From positions 583,802 through 647,801 of the forward strand of contig NW_003314337.1 of the NCBI RefSeq assembly GCF_000143415.4: a stretch of 64,000 bases of DNA. The letters run 5' to 3'. The notes under the pieces were generated by a model that was not told the origin of the DNA, ran no database searches, and was given only the letters and a program-made list of their open reading frames with translations. The DNA comes from Selaginella moellendorffii. Taxonomy: Eukaryota; Streptophyta; Lycopodiopsida; Selaginellales; Selaginellaceae. Both the position numbers and the translations under genes were made by a program. Positions 41,834 through 54,230 of the stretch are shown here, piece by piece; the first letter of the stretch is position 1; each line of letters opens with the position of its first letter.

Positions 41834-42057
41834 CCTGGGCGCAAGAAAATGAGACAACACAGAGATCAGAATAGAGAGCTTCTTCCCTGAGTCTCGCGGC
41901 GGATGCCCCCGCCGACGGTAGCAAGTGTGGGGAGATTGGGCGCTCTCCCCTTGGCGCTCTTCTACCTCTGACTGCTCCTCCGGTCACGGCAGCCATGGTG
42001 CTGGACGCTGCGCCCCTTTCCGCCCTAAAACACCAATCATTTTTTTAGGTCCCTTCA
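41834..42057 (-). promoter_or_regulatory. LINE 5' UTR, copy B
   Basis: About 220 bp before the ORF1 ATG, GC-rich, sharing about 98 bp with copy A, which is shorter. It presumably carries the internal promoter. The outer ~30 bp has a T-run (TTTTTTTA near 42,040) and AGGTCCCTT, a near copy of the terminal motif. Confidence 0.5.
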
Positions 42058-43278
42058 GGTCCCTGGGTCGATGCAACGTGTATGTACATTTCTCCAAGTC
42101 CCTTAGGGACTGATACAAAAAAGCAAGAATCCCTTAGCGCTGTTCACTCAACTACGCTGTCCTGCAATTCTCCACCTAGTAGTGATCGCTGCCCTCCAAT
42201 CGTGGCTGCTGTGGTCGTCGCCTCCTCAGTGCATCCAGCGCCAGATCGCCACGTCGAGCCTCCTTTGTTACCGTGTCCGAAGGTCTCCATTTCCACTTGA
42301 CCTCCCCCTCGTGTTCAGTTCCGTAGCACGGAGTCCATAGTCGTCGCCAAGCTGTGAGTGCCTCCCTGTTTTTCCCATGCTCCTGGAGCAGCGTATCCCT
42401 CAAGCGGATAGCAGCTAGCGTGAGCCTCCACCAATTCGCCATGATCTCTGAAATCCGAGCGCACTGTCCTTCGAAGTGGCTGCGGTTCCGAGCCTCCCAG
42501 AGTGCCTGTACCCCGGAAGCCCGCCATACCTCCCATCTCGCCCGTCCAAGGGCCTCCCACACTGTAGTCCCAACTTCGGCGCCTACCGCGTCCCACCTAA
42601 CTCGGGTGCCCCATCCTGAGCGTCCCCAACACCCGATCTTCCGCCAAGCTGCTCCTGTGCTTGGTCCCCTTGCCTCTAGAAACCATTGGGTGACATCCCC
42701 TTCTCGAATTTCGAACTCCTGCTTGACCCCTAGTTCCCTCGTCGCTTTTGCTACCTGCCGCCACGTCTCCTTGGCCACGTCACAATCCCAGAGGAGGTGT
42801 GTGACCGTCTCCAGTTCCCTGCATTCCGGACACTTGCGAGCATTCTCCGCTTGAAATCGCTGGCCTACTGGCAGCCCATTCGTCGCCACGAGCCAAGAGG
42901 TTACCTTTGATTTTTCCTGGATCGGTTGTTTCCAGAACGCCACGGTATTGTCAATCACCTGGTCCGCCTCCACTCCTAGCGCGATCCACTTTTGCCACAG
43001 TCGTGGGATTTCTTCTCTCTCAAATTCTCTGTTCACCATCAAACCGTTCCGCGCATCCTTGACCTCGTAGGTGAAGAAGCTGTTCGCCCCGCGTCTCCAC
43101 GCTGCTGGGTCCCAGTCCAGGTCTTCTATTAGCTCTTTCCTCCACCATATTAGCCGTCCCTCTCCTTCTAGCCAGCATGGTGACTCTACCACTTCTGTCC
43201 GAGTTGCTGTCTGTCTTAGAACCCGGATTCGTCCTTTCACTTCATCGTCCGTGACCTGCGGCATCTGTTGGGGATTCC
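42058..43278 (-). mobile_element. LINE copy C, 5'-truncated
   Basis: 1.22 kb, 3' part only: ORF2 C-terminal region (stop at 42,178-42,176) and 3' UTR. The shared part appears identical to copy B base for base as far as I compared by eye, so it is very young or the product of a duplication. It breaks off after GGGGATTCC, followed by the GGTCCCTGGGTCGA motif again. Confidence 0.88.
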
Positions 43279-44520
43279 TGGTCCCTGGGTCGAGACCCAC
43301 CCGGAGCCACCTCTTTTTGGCAAAATTTGAGTAGTGGAGGGAATATTCTTGGAATAATAGAGAGCACGAGCTTTGGGGGCCGTTTTAGACCCGTGCGTGC
43401 ATTTCACATGGGACTAACGCCGTTGGGTTCGTGTTCATGGGGGGCACCCTCCCCAGTGCCAGGAGGTGCAAGGACCTCCCGAGGTTTGCCCCTTTCGCCC
43501 AGCAGTTGCAAGGGTTTGCCGTTTTCGACAAGGCACGCATGGTGCCAGAATGGCATGGGGGGCCCAGCCAATTCGGATTGATGGCCTCGACGCAGGCTTC
43601 ACCACAGCACTCCTGGGGTCGCGTTCCAGTGCAGGCCCGAGCACCAGTGCGGTGTTTTCCTTGAGAGTGAGATGCGCTCCCGGCGGCAGCCCACGCATGG
43701 GGCCCACGGTCCGTTGGCATGGCTGCGACCGGGGCGTCACGCCGGCTGGCCCCGCTGGTGCTGGAGCGCGAGTGGGCACACGGATTGCCACGTGGGATGC
43801 ATCTTCTCCCATGGGAAAAACCGCAAAAGCAGGCACTCAGGACATGGAAAAATGTACTTGGCCACACGGGCCAGTTGCACGCACCGCCCCGGTCGCTCCC
43901 ATGCGCCCAAGAGCGAAAGGGGGCCCACGGTCCACGAGATATGGCAACGGGAACGACACAGAACCCATTGCACTGGTGCGGGACGGTGGGGCAACAAAAT
44001 CAGGATCCGTTTCTGTGGAAACGGGTGGATTCACGCGAGCTTTCCAACAGTTCAAGTCCCATCGCGAACCAAGCTACAGATGCTGCCCACTTGCGCAAAA
44101 ATGCAGTGTCAAACCCATCGCAATGGTGCGGGCCGGTGGAGCAACGAAATCCAGATCCGTTTCTGTGGAAACAGGTGGATTCACGCAAGCTTTCCAACGG
44201 TTCAGGTCCCATCACAAACCGAGCCACGGATCTTGCCCACTCGCGCAAAACCCATATCCAGACCCTAGCCCTAGCCACGTGTCACGGGGACCGCCAGTCA
44301 AACTCATCCCCGCCGGTCAACCACCCCACCGCACCAACGGCCGCGATTGCCCCGCTTAACCCCCACTTAATCGCACTAAGCGCACCCCATAATCGCCCTT
44401 TGGTAGTTAAACCCCCTCCCATAAACCCAATAAATTTAACTGACACGAAAAAATGTAACGGAGGGGTGGTAGAGGCCTAGTGGCAGAGACCCCCAATGTA
44501 AAAACAAGTCCACACAAATA
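43279..44520. other. GC-rich non-LINE segment between LINE copies C and E
   Basis: Begins with GGTCCCTGGGTCGA, the LINE terminal motif, then unrelated sequence. Open frames on both strands look like high GC, not genes. Contains a 150-bp tandem duplication (listed separately). It may be the original genomic target of the LINE array or part of another unknown repeat. Confidence 0.4.
43964..44265. repeat. 150-bp direct tandem duplication
   Basis: CCCATTGCACTGGTGCGGG at 43,964 and CCCATCGCAATGGTGCGGG at 44,114 start two imperfect copies. Both include GATCCGTTTCTGTGGAAAC, GGTGGATTCACGC and GCTTTCCAAC, ending near GCGCAAAA. Confidence 0.8.
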
Positions 44521-45991
44521 GGTCCCTGGGTCGATGCAACATGTATGTACATTTCTCCAAGTCCCTTAGGGACTGGTACAAAAAACAAGAATTCCTTAGC
44601 GCTGTTCACTCAACTACGCTGTCCTGCAATTCTCCACCTAATAGTGATCTCTACCCTCCAATCGTGGCTGCTGTGGTCGTCGCCTCCGCAGTGCATCCAG
44701 TGCCAGATTGCCACGTCGAGCCTCCTTTGTTACCGTGTCCGAAGGTCTCCATTTCCACTTGACCTCCCCCTCGTGTTCAGTTCCGTAGCATGGAGTCCAT
44801 AGTCGTCGCCAAGCTGTGAGCGCCTCCCTGTTTTTCCCATGCTCCTGGAGCAGCGTATCCCTGAAGCGGATAGCAGCCAGTGTGAGCCTCCACCAATTCG
44901 CCATGATCGCTGAAATCCGAGTGCACTGCCCTTCGAAGTGGTTGCAGTTCTGAGCCTCCCAGAGTGCCTGTACCCCGGAAGCCCGCCATACCTCCCATCT
45001 CGCCCGTCCAAGGGCCTCCCACACTGTGGTCCCAACTTCGGCTCCTACCGCGTCCCACCTAACTCGAGTGCCCCATCCTGAGCGTCCCCAACACCTGATC
45101 TTCCGCCAAGCTGCTCCTGTGCATGGTCCCCTTGCCTCTGGAAACCATTGGGTGACATCCCCTTCTCGAATTTCGAAATCCTTCTTGTCCCCTAGTTCCC
45201 TCGTCGCTTTTGCTACCTGCCGCCACATCTCCTTGGCCACGTCACAATCCCAGAGGAGGTGTGTGACCGTCTCCAGTTCCCCGCATTCCGAACACCTGCA
45301 AGCACTCTCCGCTTGGAACCGCTGGCCTACTGGCAGCCCATTCGTCGCCACGAGCCAAGAGGTTACCTTTGATTTTTCCTGGATCGGTAGTTTCCAGAAC
45401 ACCACGGTGTTGTCAATCACCTGGTCCACCTCCACTCCTAGCGCGATCCACTTTTGCAACAGTCGTGGGATTTCTTCTCTCTCAAACTCCCTGCTCACCA
45501 TCAAACCGTTCCGCGCATCCTTGACCTCGTAAGTGAAGAAGCCATTCGCTGCTGGGTCCCAGTCCAGGTCTTCTATTAACTCTTTCCTCCACCATACTAG
45601 CCGTCCATCTCCTTCTAGCCAGCATGGTGACTCTACCACTTCTGTCCAAGTTGCTGTCTGTCTTAGAACCCGGATTCGTCCTTTCACTTCATCGTCCGTG
45701 ACCTGCGGCATCTGTTGGGGACCCCCCGCCTCAAGGAGTGTGTCACCTCTCACTACACGAAGAGGCCTGCCAAGGTTTTGGTCTGGGTCTGTCACAAACC
45801 ACACCTCAATCTCCCCCTCATTCCACGCTGGGGTTGGCATCGTGAACGCCCGAGTCCATTTCCCAAGTGGTAACTGCTCGCCGTCCGACGTCTCCTCCCT
45901 TTGAATTGCCACAAAGTCCCCAGCATGTAGCCTTCTTGTTGGCCATTTATCCCTTGTCCGTGCCTCTATCACTGCCCGCAGTAGCTTCAGT
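44521..45991 (-). mobile_element. LINE copy E, 5'-truncated
   Basis: 1.47 kb of the 3' part of the same LINE. The frame from 45,991 to the stop at 44,638 is open (about 450 codons), with small in-frame deletions and substitutions against copy B (DWDPAANGFF lacks AWRRG). It breaks off at 45,991 against a poly-G run. Confidence 0.88.
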
Positions 45992-46010
45992 GGGGGGGGG
46001 GGGGGGGGGG
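45992..46010 (+). repeat. Poly-G tract (19 G)
   Basis: Joins the truncated 5' end of LINE copy E to an LTR fragment. LTRs of the family carry a shorter G run (CCTGGGGGG) at the matching place, so this looks like expansion of it. A G-quadruplex-forming or error-prone site. Confidence 0.9.
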
Positions 46011-46319
46011 CTGCAGGGGGTTCCAAAAGTATAGTAGGGATAGTGAAGTCCAGGAACTAGTCTTGAAGGAACTCTCTAGTGGTGCTTCCAAACTAACTTG
46101 AGGTTGAGACTGGGGCCGAGGGGCCTTGGGTGAGAGTGAGCATGGACTCAGGTGGTGTTGGAGGGGCCACCCAAGGAAGTGCTCAAGAGTAGATCCCACT
46201 CCCAAAAGAGAAACCGACTGCGGTGCTTCCGGCTCATGTGGAGTGGTGCCCCACTTGAGTACCTTGCGGCTTAGACGAGGTAAGCTGGCAAATTGGAAAG
46301 GAAAAATTTGTGGCTTACA
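46011..46319 (+). mobile_element. LTR fragment, 3' half of a related LTR subfamily
   Basis: GGGTTCCAAAAGTATAGTAG matches the LTR family centre. The end GGAAAAATTTGTGGCTTACA resembles the family end. The last ~42 bp are identical to the complement of 63,822-63,863. Confidence 0.65.
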
Positions 46320-47620
46320 ATTTGCTTCAGGGGCCACAAAATTGGCTGGAAATGACATTGCTCACACTATGATTCATGGGTGCTAATCTGGGATGGAGGC
46401 GGTGGATATGAGACATGCAAGCTCTAGAGAATGGGGTCAACAAGTGGAAAGGTGCTCCACTCTTGCTAAAGACCATCTAAACAATCCAATAGCAACAGCC
46501 TTGACAACTGGCTTCTTTGTCCTCAGATGGATGAAGGAGACATCAAGGACAAGGGATTCTCTCTCTAAAATTCCTCTCTCATATAAGCAATGGAATTGTT
46601 GCAGGTAGCCCCCACTGAAGGCTATACCTATAGCATGCTCACATACATGATGGTTTTGGAGAGACCACTTAGAGTTCAGCTTCTAAAGTTCCTCTCCTCA
46701 AGTCTCACATTGTCCACAAATGTAAAAACATTTCTCCTTTCTTGACAGCATCCAGATGGTAGAAAGCTTGTCTCAACTTCAAAATCAAGCTCAAGTGTTG
46801 AGCTGAGGTGAAATAAAACTTTCTCTTTCATGTTTCTTTTTCTAAACTTCTGCTGCCAAGCCAAGATTCCTTGATATTTCATTATTCATGATGATCCTAC
46901 CAGTGGACTAGAAGAAGGCAATATACAGGTAGTAGAGAAAGAAACAGGATTTCTCCTTGATTGTTCTTTTAAACCACTTTGAACTGAGCCAGGATGATGA
47001 GAACTTGTGTTTGGCTTGGATCGTCTCCTTGAGATTTTTTGAACAGATTTGCTTCTCCAGTACTATTTTTTATTTCATTCTTACTAGGTGCAAGAAACAT
47101 ATTGGTCCAACAGTGCTACATGACAAGAAGCCTAGACCCTAGAGCCCTTGTTGGCCCAGCAGAGCTAGCACCACCAGGGCATTGCCATCTTTTGACAGCT
47201 CCTGTATTTACCACCTTGCCCTAGCATATCAAACATGTGAGGAGGAAAATGACACAGTCTTTGGATTCTTGTACGTTGGCATATTTAATTCTTCATTAAA
47301 CAAAGCTAAAGTAAATTCCATTAGAAGTTTAATACAGCTACAATGCAGACGAGGAGCATGTGATTGAGCCTTCAACATTCAATGGTCCCTTCTACAAATG
47401 GGCTTGCAAAGAATCAACATTGAGTGGCCTTCCAAACCCTTGGAATATAAATACAACCGTATAAAACCCTAAGAATATTCTTCTAGGATCCAAAATATAT
47501 ATTAAAAGAAATAGCTCTGTAGCAGATGATCACTTTGCTCATGCCTTCAAAACCTTCAAGTGAGTGCTGATTGCATGACAAGCATCATCACTCCTGCTGA
47601 TACTAAAGTGAGTAACAACA
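46320..47620. other. AT-rich stretch, nothing recognised
   Basis: Short frames only. Follows an LTR end, so it may be eroded retroelement interior. No gene can be supported. Confidence 0.4.
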
Positions 47621-48520
47621 TCAATAAGATTCCTTATCTTGGCAAGGAGGCTTTTCATTTTGATGATTTAAGCTAATTAAGAGTTTCAAAGTCACTTGTA
47701 TAACCTTTGCAAAAGTTTTCCAAAATCCACTAGTGAATTTTGAATCTTGATCACTAATGATGTCTTTTGGTAAACCAAAATTAAGAAAAACCTTCTTCAA
47801 ATAGATTATAACCAAGTTTAAGGCAGTGACAATCTTTCAAAAAGCCAACAACTACACAAATTTATCAAATGATCCACTATAACCCATTCTTGCTCCTTTT
47901 TCCTCTGTGTTCGTAGTAAATAAGTGATGACATCTATAGAGATGTTACACTAATGGCTCTAAAGAATAGGTGAAGGTTGCAAAATTCCCCCCGGCTTCTC
48001 CTGTGGCACCTTTACAAGTTGACAAAGCTTGCATATTTTACAATACTCAAAGATATCAACCTTCATATTCCTCCAATAAAAATTGCACTTAATTAACTCA
48101 TATGTCTTCTTCCCCCCAAAATGACCGGCCTCTGGACAATCATGATAATGGAATAAAACTTAAGTAATCAACACATCCACCCGTGGCAAATATACATGGC
48201 TATTGTAGTATAGAATCCATCCACCAATGAGAAATGTGCTCCCATCTAAACTCGCAAAGAGACCACCTTAGCATCTTGAGTTTGAGCACTTAATCAATTG
48301 CCTAAACTCATTGACTGCCTCACTCAAATGATGACAAAACCAAATGAGCATTTTGATTAAAGGCTCGCAGCTCATAAATAACATCTTGAATGGTTCAAAC
48401 CTCTACAACTTCGTCGGCACCATTATTAACACCACTATCAACAATAGGATGCCAATTTTCAGTTTGGTCGGCCATCACAATCAACTCTTTTAATACCAAT
48501 GTTATAATCCAATGCGAAAA
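47621..48520 (-). pseudogene. Ty3/gypsy integrase relic
   Basis: Minus-strand pieces in order: CKICKLCQLVK (Cys pair of the zinc finger, near 48,030), EWVIVDHL (near 47,880) and FGLPKDIISDQDSKFTSGFW (47,780-47,710), the core region around the second catalytic Asp. Stops and frameshifts separate them. Confidence 0.7.
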
Positions 48521-48833
48521 GATAAAGATCTAGTCTCCCTAAACTACACTATACTTCCTCTTGAAGTTCCTCACCACCCAACCACCCCCAAACTACCTCA
48601 AAAGTTCCACTGTGCTGCCACTCCATTTTGAGCCCTAGGGTGGGTTCTTTACCCTAACATGCCTTAATATACAACTTTGAGCTTCCTTTTAACTGATATT
48701 GACCATGTGGTCAAAGCTTGCACCTAACAATGTTAAGGTACTTGAGGCTAGACATGGTTGCACTCCAAGTAAAACTTCCTTAGTGGATTGACTTAAAATT
48801 TCAAGGTTTTTTTTATGATGGTTTTATAGATGA

Positions 48834-49540
48834 GTGTTTTGCTTAGCTAGCCAATGTGAAGAAATTCTTGGCTACTATAGGAACTCCAAATGTAGAGGCT
48901 TTAGTGAATATTCCAATAATTTTACGTGGTGGAATGGGCTTGAGGAGTCTTGTATTGTAGATAAGAACCCACTAGTGTCTATTATGGATAAGTTTGAGGC
49001 TTCTTTTTATTTAAGATTTGCCCCTCACTACGACATGAAGAATGCTTGCACAGAACTTTGACATTTCTAGTAAAGGAAAATGACGTTTGGGGACTATATT
49101 GAAAAGCTTAGTGGCTTGATTAGCCATGTTCTCATGAAGGATCCAGATCAAAACAAGTCCTACTTCATTGATAGCCTTTACTATAAAAGTATGCAGCAGC
49201 ACTTGCATCATTCTTAGCTTACAAAGAGTTTGGAAGGCCCCTTTGATGCAGCTTGCTGACTTGACAATGAAAAACCCAAGTCTTATAGGTGTTTGAGGAG
49301 TCCCTCTATTGATAATTATAATGATGATTGTCATAGACACAAGGATAGGCACAAATATCACAAGCTGAAGTCTTTGATGATTACTTCGGATACAAAGAAG
49401 TAGTAGTTCTTTATGAAGAATTATAGTCAAAATTGTCATCATTGCAGCGAACTTGGACACTATAAGGCTGATTGTCCACAACTGACAAATAAGAAACAGA
49501 GCAAAAGTAATGGCTAATCTTTTAATGATGGTAATCAAAT
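48834..49540 (+). pseudogene. Retrotransposon gag relic with CCHC knuckle
   Basis: TFGDYIEKLSGLISHVLMKD (near 49,085) and a zinc knuckle CHHCSELGHYKADC (49,434-49,475; C-x2-C-x4-H-x4-C) are typical of Gag. Several stops. The family (gypsy or copia) is not resolved. Confidence 0.6.
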
Positions 49541-50919
49541 ACTAAAAAGTTGCAACATTATTGGGGGAATGAGCGACACTCCCCCAATGCTTGCTCAAAT
49601 ATAAAAAATGCTCTAATGCTCTCCACAAATGCCTCCCTTTTGCCCTTCTAGGGCAAAGGTTTTATACAAGGAAGATGAGGAATATTTTGAAAATTAGAAT
49701 ATTCTCTCTCACTCTCACACTCTCTAAATGGCCATTCCTTAACATGCAACCACGGTGGATCGTGTTGGCTCTAGACAAGTGATAACTCTCTGAAGAGTGT
49801 AGAGTGTACCTTTGTTGCTGATGCGAAGTGTTGGTAATTGTATGAATTAATAAAAACACTAGAAAATAAAGTGGAAAAAGAAAGAAAAAGGGTAGGTATG
49901 AAATTTTAAAACAGGGAGGAAAACCCAATGGGAAACCATGTAGTTAAATTATACCCTAATGTGAAAGAAAAAATGAAGAAAAATGTAAAAAGAGAAGAAA
50001 AATGGAAGAAAAATAGTGAGTACCCAAAGAGCTTAACCTATATCTGGATTTCAACTTAGGAAATTATAATATATAAATGTAGCCTTGTAATGACTTCAAG
50101 TATGCTCTAAGGATTGGCCAAAATCGAGAAAGAAAGAGAGGTAAAAGAGGGGATCAAGGGTGGGAAGTGTAGAAATGATGAAAGATGGAATGATATGGTG
50201 GAGTGCCAAGATGGTGGTGGTACTCTGAGAAGGTGGCCATTTCTAAAGTGTCAAGCTTATGGTCGAATATGTCAAACTGAAGAAAACTACAGCTAAAAAG
50301 GATGGTATAGTTGCTGGATTACCAGTAAAAAGAGGTGGTGTGTGTGTCCACTGAGTGCTAGAGCAAGAGAAAGTGGCTTTGGCTTCTGTGGCCTCACCTA
50401 AGGATCCACCTAGGTGCCTTGAGTGAACGAATTCACCTAGTTGGAATAAAGTCACTCTAGAAAAGCTAGCATGTCATGGTCACAATGATATCTCAAAAAG
50501 AGCACGTTCAAATGAGGTGATGTCTTTTGCTACTGGTGCATGTATATATGTTCATGGTATAGTGTAAATATAACCTCAAATAGAGATGTGGATGATGGTG
50601 ATAAAATGAAAGATGCAAGATGGGCATTAGGAAGTAAGTGTGGGCAGCATTGCTGGAAGTGATTAGTGATGGATCTGTGAGTGTAGATGACATGGAATGT
50701 GTGTGAGGAATTTTTGGGGTAGAGTAATGGGAAGGGAAGGGCAAAAAAGCCTAGAACATAGTCTAAGCCAAGTGAGGAACATCCATACAAATGGCAATGC
50801 AGCCTGAGCATGAAAACCAAACCATGGTCTAGTGGAGAAACACCCTCTGGAAAAAAGAAAAGAAACCATGAAAAGTAAAGTGAAAGGAAGGAAGCAAATG
50901 AAAAAGAAAAGAAGAACAC
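49541..50919. other. AT-rich stretch, nothing recognised
   Basis: Includes a small hairpin (ATTGGGGGA / TCCCCCAAT near 49,560-49,588). No coding region can be supported. Confidence 0.4.
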
Positions 50920-50924
50920 CTCAG

Positions 50925-51414
50925 TGTGAGACACAAAATCCCTAGGCCCCAAAGTGGAGCCGGAAGGGTGCCATGTGGTGGTGGCCGAAGCGAAAACCAA
51001 ACGAGCGTAATACGTTTGGACTAAAAGCTCCAACTTGAAAGGTCAAGAGCGGGAGTGGAACTCCCAACAAAGTGCTTGAGGAACGAGCACGAAGCGAGCA
51101 ATAAGCGAGGCTCCAAAAAGGGACCCAAAAAGGACCAACACATGACACGTGGAAGTGTCCGAGATGGACCCAAGTTGGAGTTCGAGGTGGAGTCCAAGGT
51201 GGATCCGAGATGGAGTCCGAGATGGATCCAAGATTGAGTCCGAGACGGACCCAAGATGGAGTCCGAGATGGAGTCCGAGATGGACCCGAGATGGAGTCCG
51301 AGATGGAGTCCAAGATAAACCCGAAGTCGAGACCGAGACTGAGACCGAGAACAGGACCGAGACCGAGACCGAGACCGGGACCAAGACCGAAACCGAGACC
51401 GGGACCGAGACCGG

Positions 51415-51449
<35 letters not shown>

Positions 51450-52618
51450 GGACCGAGACCGAGACCAAGGCCAAGGCCAAGACCGAGACCGAGACCAGGA
51501 CCGAGACCGAGACCAAGGCCAAGGCCGAGACCGAGCCCAAGCCCGAGTCTGAGTCTAAGTCCGAGTCCGAGTCCGAGTCCGAGTCCGCGTCCAAGTCCGA
51601 GTCTAATTCCGAGTTCGAGTCTGAGAGGGTGAAAGCCCAAAGCATTCGTCTCCCAGACCCTGGGGGGTTTGGTGAGCTCCAAAAGTATAGTAGGGGGAGG
51701 ACTGCAGTGGAGCCAGTTTGGCCAGGAAAGGCTAGTTTGGCCCAAGAAGGCCGGAACCAGTGTTGGGTGATGAGTGCCCACTAGGAAATCCAAGACTAGA
51801 GTGAACACGGACCGACAACCGGGTTAGCTTGGTGAAGTGTTCAAGAGCCGGCTCTAGTTCCCCCGGGAGATCGACTGGCCGATGCGCCCAGTCCAAGTGT
51901 GGTTGGCACTACCTACTTGGATACCTGGCATGGCTCAATGGAACCTCGCTCTAAGCCCATGGCTAGAGCACCTAAAGGCGAAAGGCGGGGAGAGTACCCA
52001 TGAGGCTTGCGTAAGGCCACGGTGTTCCGAAATGTTGTCCCAAAGTCCCAGATTGTGGAAAGGAAGAGGAGTAGCCCTCTGGTGTGGTGACCAAGGACAC
52101 AGTCACATGGTGAGGAAGTCCCAAGGGACCATGGGACTTAGTGGTCAGGCCTGTGGGCCTTGATCCAGTGGTAGCGTTGGCGAACACGGCCAAGGACAGA
52201 AAGGGACTTGGTGGGGATCAGAAAGGAGATATTGGGGAAGGCTATTTCCCATGTCTGCAGGCATCCTGAGGATGCTAAGGAGTGGATCTGGGATGATCAC
52301 TCATGGACAGATGGCCCAGTCTTCGAGAGATGGGAATATGATGCGGGCGGCGTTAGATCACCGGTGTGACCAAGGTGAATGGGCATGGCCTTAGCGTAAC
52401 AGGCCGATATGTCAATGGTACCTTGGGGTGTCGGTCATGGGATCAGATACGTGGAGCACTTGGACCAAGTGCAAAGGTTGAGTGGCATGGATGCCATTCT
52501 CGGGGCTAGCAAGCCCCAAGTCCTAACTGGGACTTATGGAGGTTGTGAATGAGACTCCTCCAAGTGGTTGGAGGTGTGATTAAGTGACTAAAGTAAAATG
52601 AAAAATTAGTCGCTTACA
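50925..52618 (+). mobile_element. Solo LTR with TSD CTCAG
   Basis: Complete LTR of 1,694 bp, TGTGAGACACAAAATCCC to AAATTAGTCGCTTACA. It is flanked by the perfect 5-bp duplication CTCAG (50,920-50,924 and 52,619-52,623). Same family as the nest at 6.3-12 kb. This copy fixes the exact LTR limits. Confidence 0.95.
51160..51625 (+). repeat. LTR-internal minisatellite of the 50,925 LTR
   Basis: Same block order as the others: 12-bp-like units, GAGACC hexamers, GAGTCC hexamers, with more substitutions. Confidence 0.88.
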
Positions 52619-52623
52619 CTCAG

Positions 52624-54230
52624 CAGATGAAGTGTTTGAGGTGAGAGTGGTTGTGAGCATGTGGGAGCTCACATCCATCAACATCTACTAGCATATACGC
52701 TCCACCTCCAATGTGTCACTGGACAAAGTAGGGGTCAGTCCAGTGAGGAGAGAACTTCGAAGATGGCATAAACTCACAAGATTGCCATCCTCAAATGGTT
52801 CAGATAACTACTGGTGATCAATGACCAACTTGATCTTCTGCTTGTCTTGAAGATGTTTAGTTGTGGCTCTTTGCTATTCTTCCAAAGTAAGAATCTCCAA
52901 GTCATGCACATGAAGCTTGTCCTCATTGCTAAGCTATATCTCTGCTGCGTATTGAAGTGAAAGTGAGAGTGATGGCACCTAGATCTCCATTAGAAACATA
53001 GCCTCTATCCCATAGATAAGAGAGAATGGAGTTGCGGAAATGGATGTCTTGAAGGATGGCTGAAAGGCCCACAATACTATAACTAAGTGCTCATGCCAAT
53101 GCCTCAAATGATCCTCCAAAAGCTTTGAGATGATGGTCTTTAATATCTTGTTGCTGAGGAAGCCACTACTACAATTGGAAATCAAGACTGCAAGAACTTT
53201 GAATCAACAAACAATGTACTCATAAACAAACTTTGCTGTAGACTATTGATTTTCTTGTCGCAAAGGGATGGCCTTAACCCATTTTGTGAAGTAGTCCATT
53301 GCCACAATGATTGAACTATTAGCACTGCTCACATGCCTTTGCATAGTCCAAGCTACCTTGATGAATCCAGTAGCCATGGCACGAAAGGAGCTATGCTATG
53401 ACCCATCATGAGAAGTGCCCTACACAAGAGTGGAAAGCACAAAGTAGCTTAGGGATCTCATGTTCACCCACACACTGCAACAACACATCCTGTGAAGTCC
53501 TTTTATAAAGGTGTCTGTCGAGAAGGCAAAACCCCCACTCTTGGATCTCTAATGCCTTTTGTTGTGCTTGTGAGGAATCTACTAGGAACTTGCCTGAATC
53601 TAGGTACATTGCAATGTCCTATAAGGATGCTGGGACCATAAAGGAGGTAGCCTCAACAACTAGGAACTCGCTCGGATCCATCACATGCTTCTGTCATGTG
53701 TGAAAAGTTGGTTGGAACTCTTGAATAGTCACAATCCAAAATGAAGTATGAGGACTGTGAACTAGTCATTGTAAAAGAAAGGTTAGCACATTAGAATAGA
53801 CATGGAAATGGATATGGGCTCCAGTGAGAAAGTGGCATTATAGGTTCTATCGCTAATTTCCATCTTACCTTCTGTGCTATCCATGGTGCAATGGGCTGCA
53901 ACTTGCCACGAGTGGCCGAAGATGATAGAGTCTTTTAGAGAGGATGTTCCAAGATGCTGGTAGTTGACCATGAGGAAATCTACCTTAGAAATAACCCTAC
54001 ACTAAGACCTTGACACCACAGCAAATGCCCACTAGAGGAACAATGTGATTGGCAAAGGTTTTGAGCACAATGAAGGAGCTCTTAGTGATCTGTAGTTGTG
54101 CTGAAAGGGCAACTTCAAGAGAGATAATGTTGCTCCCGGAACCGGAGTTAACCAAAGCATCCATCTTGCAAGAGGAAGTACTAATCTACACCAGGACGAA
54201 GAATAGACTAGGATCTCCACCATATCTTAT
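52624..54230 (-). pseudogene. Ty3/gypsy pol relic (protease and integrase pieces)
   Basis: On the minus strand: aspartic protease with DALVNSGSGSNIISL (54,165-54,120) and a FGHSWQ segment (near 53,920); the integrase zinc-binding N-terminus with YLDSGKF, FCLLDRHLYKR and LLCAFHSCVGHFS (53,609-53,406); the integrase C-terminal core HWHEHLVIVLWAFQPS...TPFSLIYGIEA (53,115-52,980). Reverse transcriptase was not found. Many stops. Confidence 0.7.

Larger units (their letters stand above)
34046..42057 (-). mobile_element. LINE copy B, essentially full length (8.0 kb)
   Basis: Order on the minus strand: ~220-bp 5' UTR (42,057-41,834), ORF1 (41,833-38,678, with one in-frame TGA), ORF2 (38,681-34,164), 3' UTR of ~118 bp. 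The 3' terminus on the minus strand is GCATCGACCCAGGGACC; there is no poly(A) tail, and the next base begins another LINE copy. Plant L1-type by domain order: DUF4283/CCHC ORF1, APE endonuclease, RT, C-terminal CCHC-type knuckle, no RNase H seen. Confidence 0.9.
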
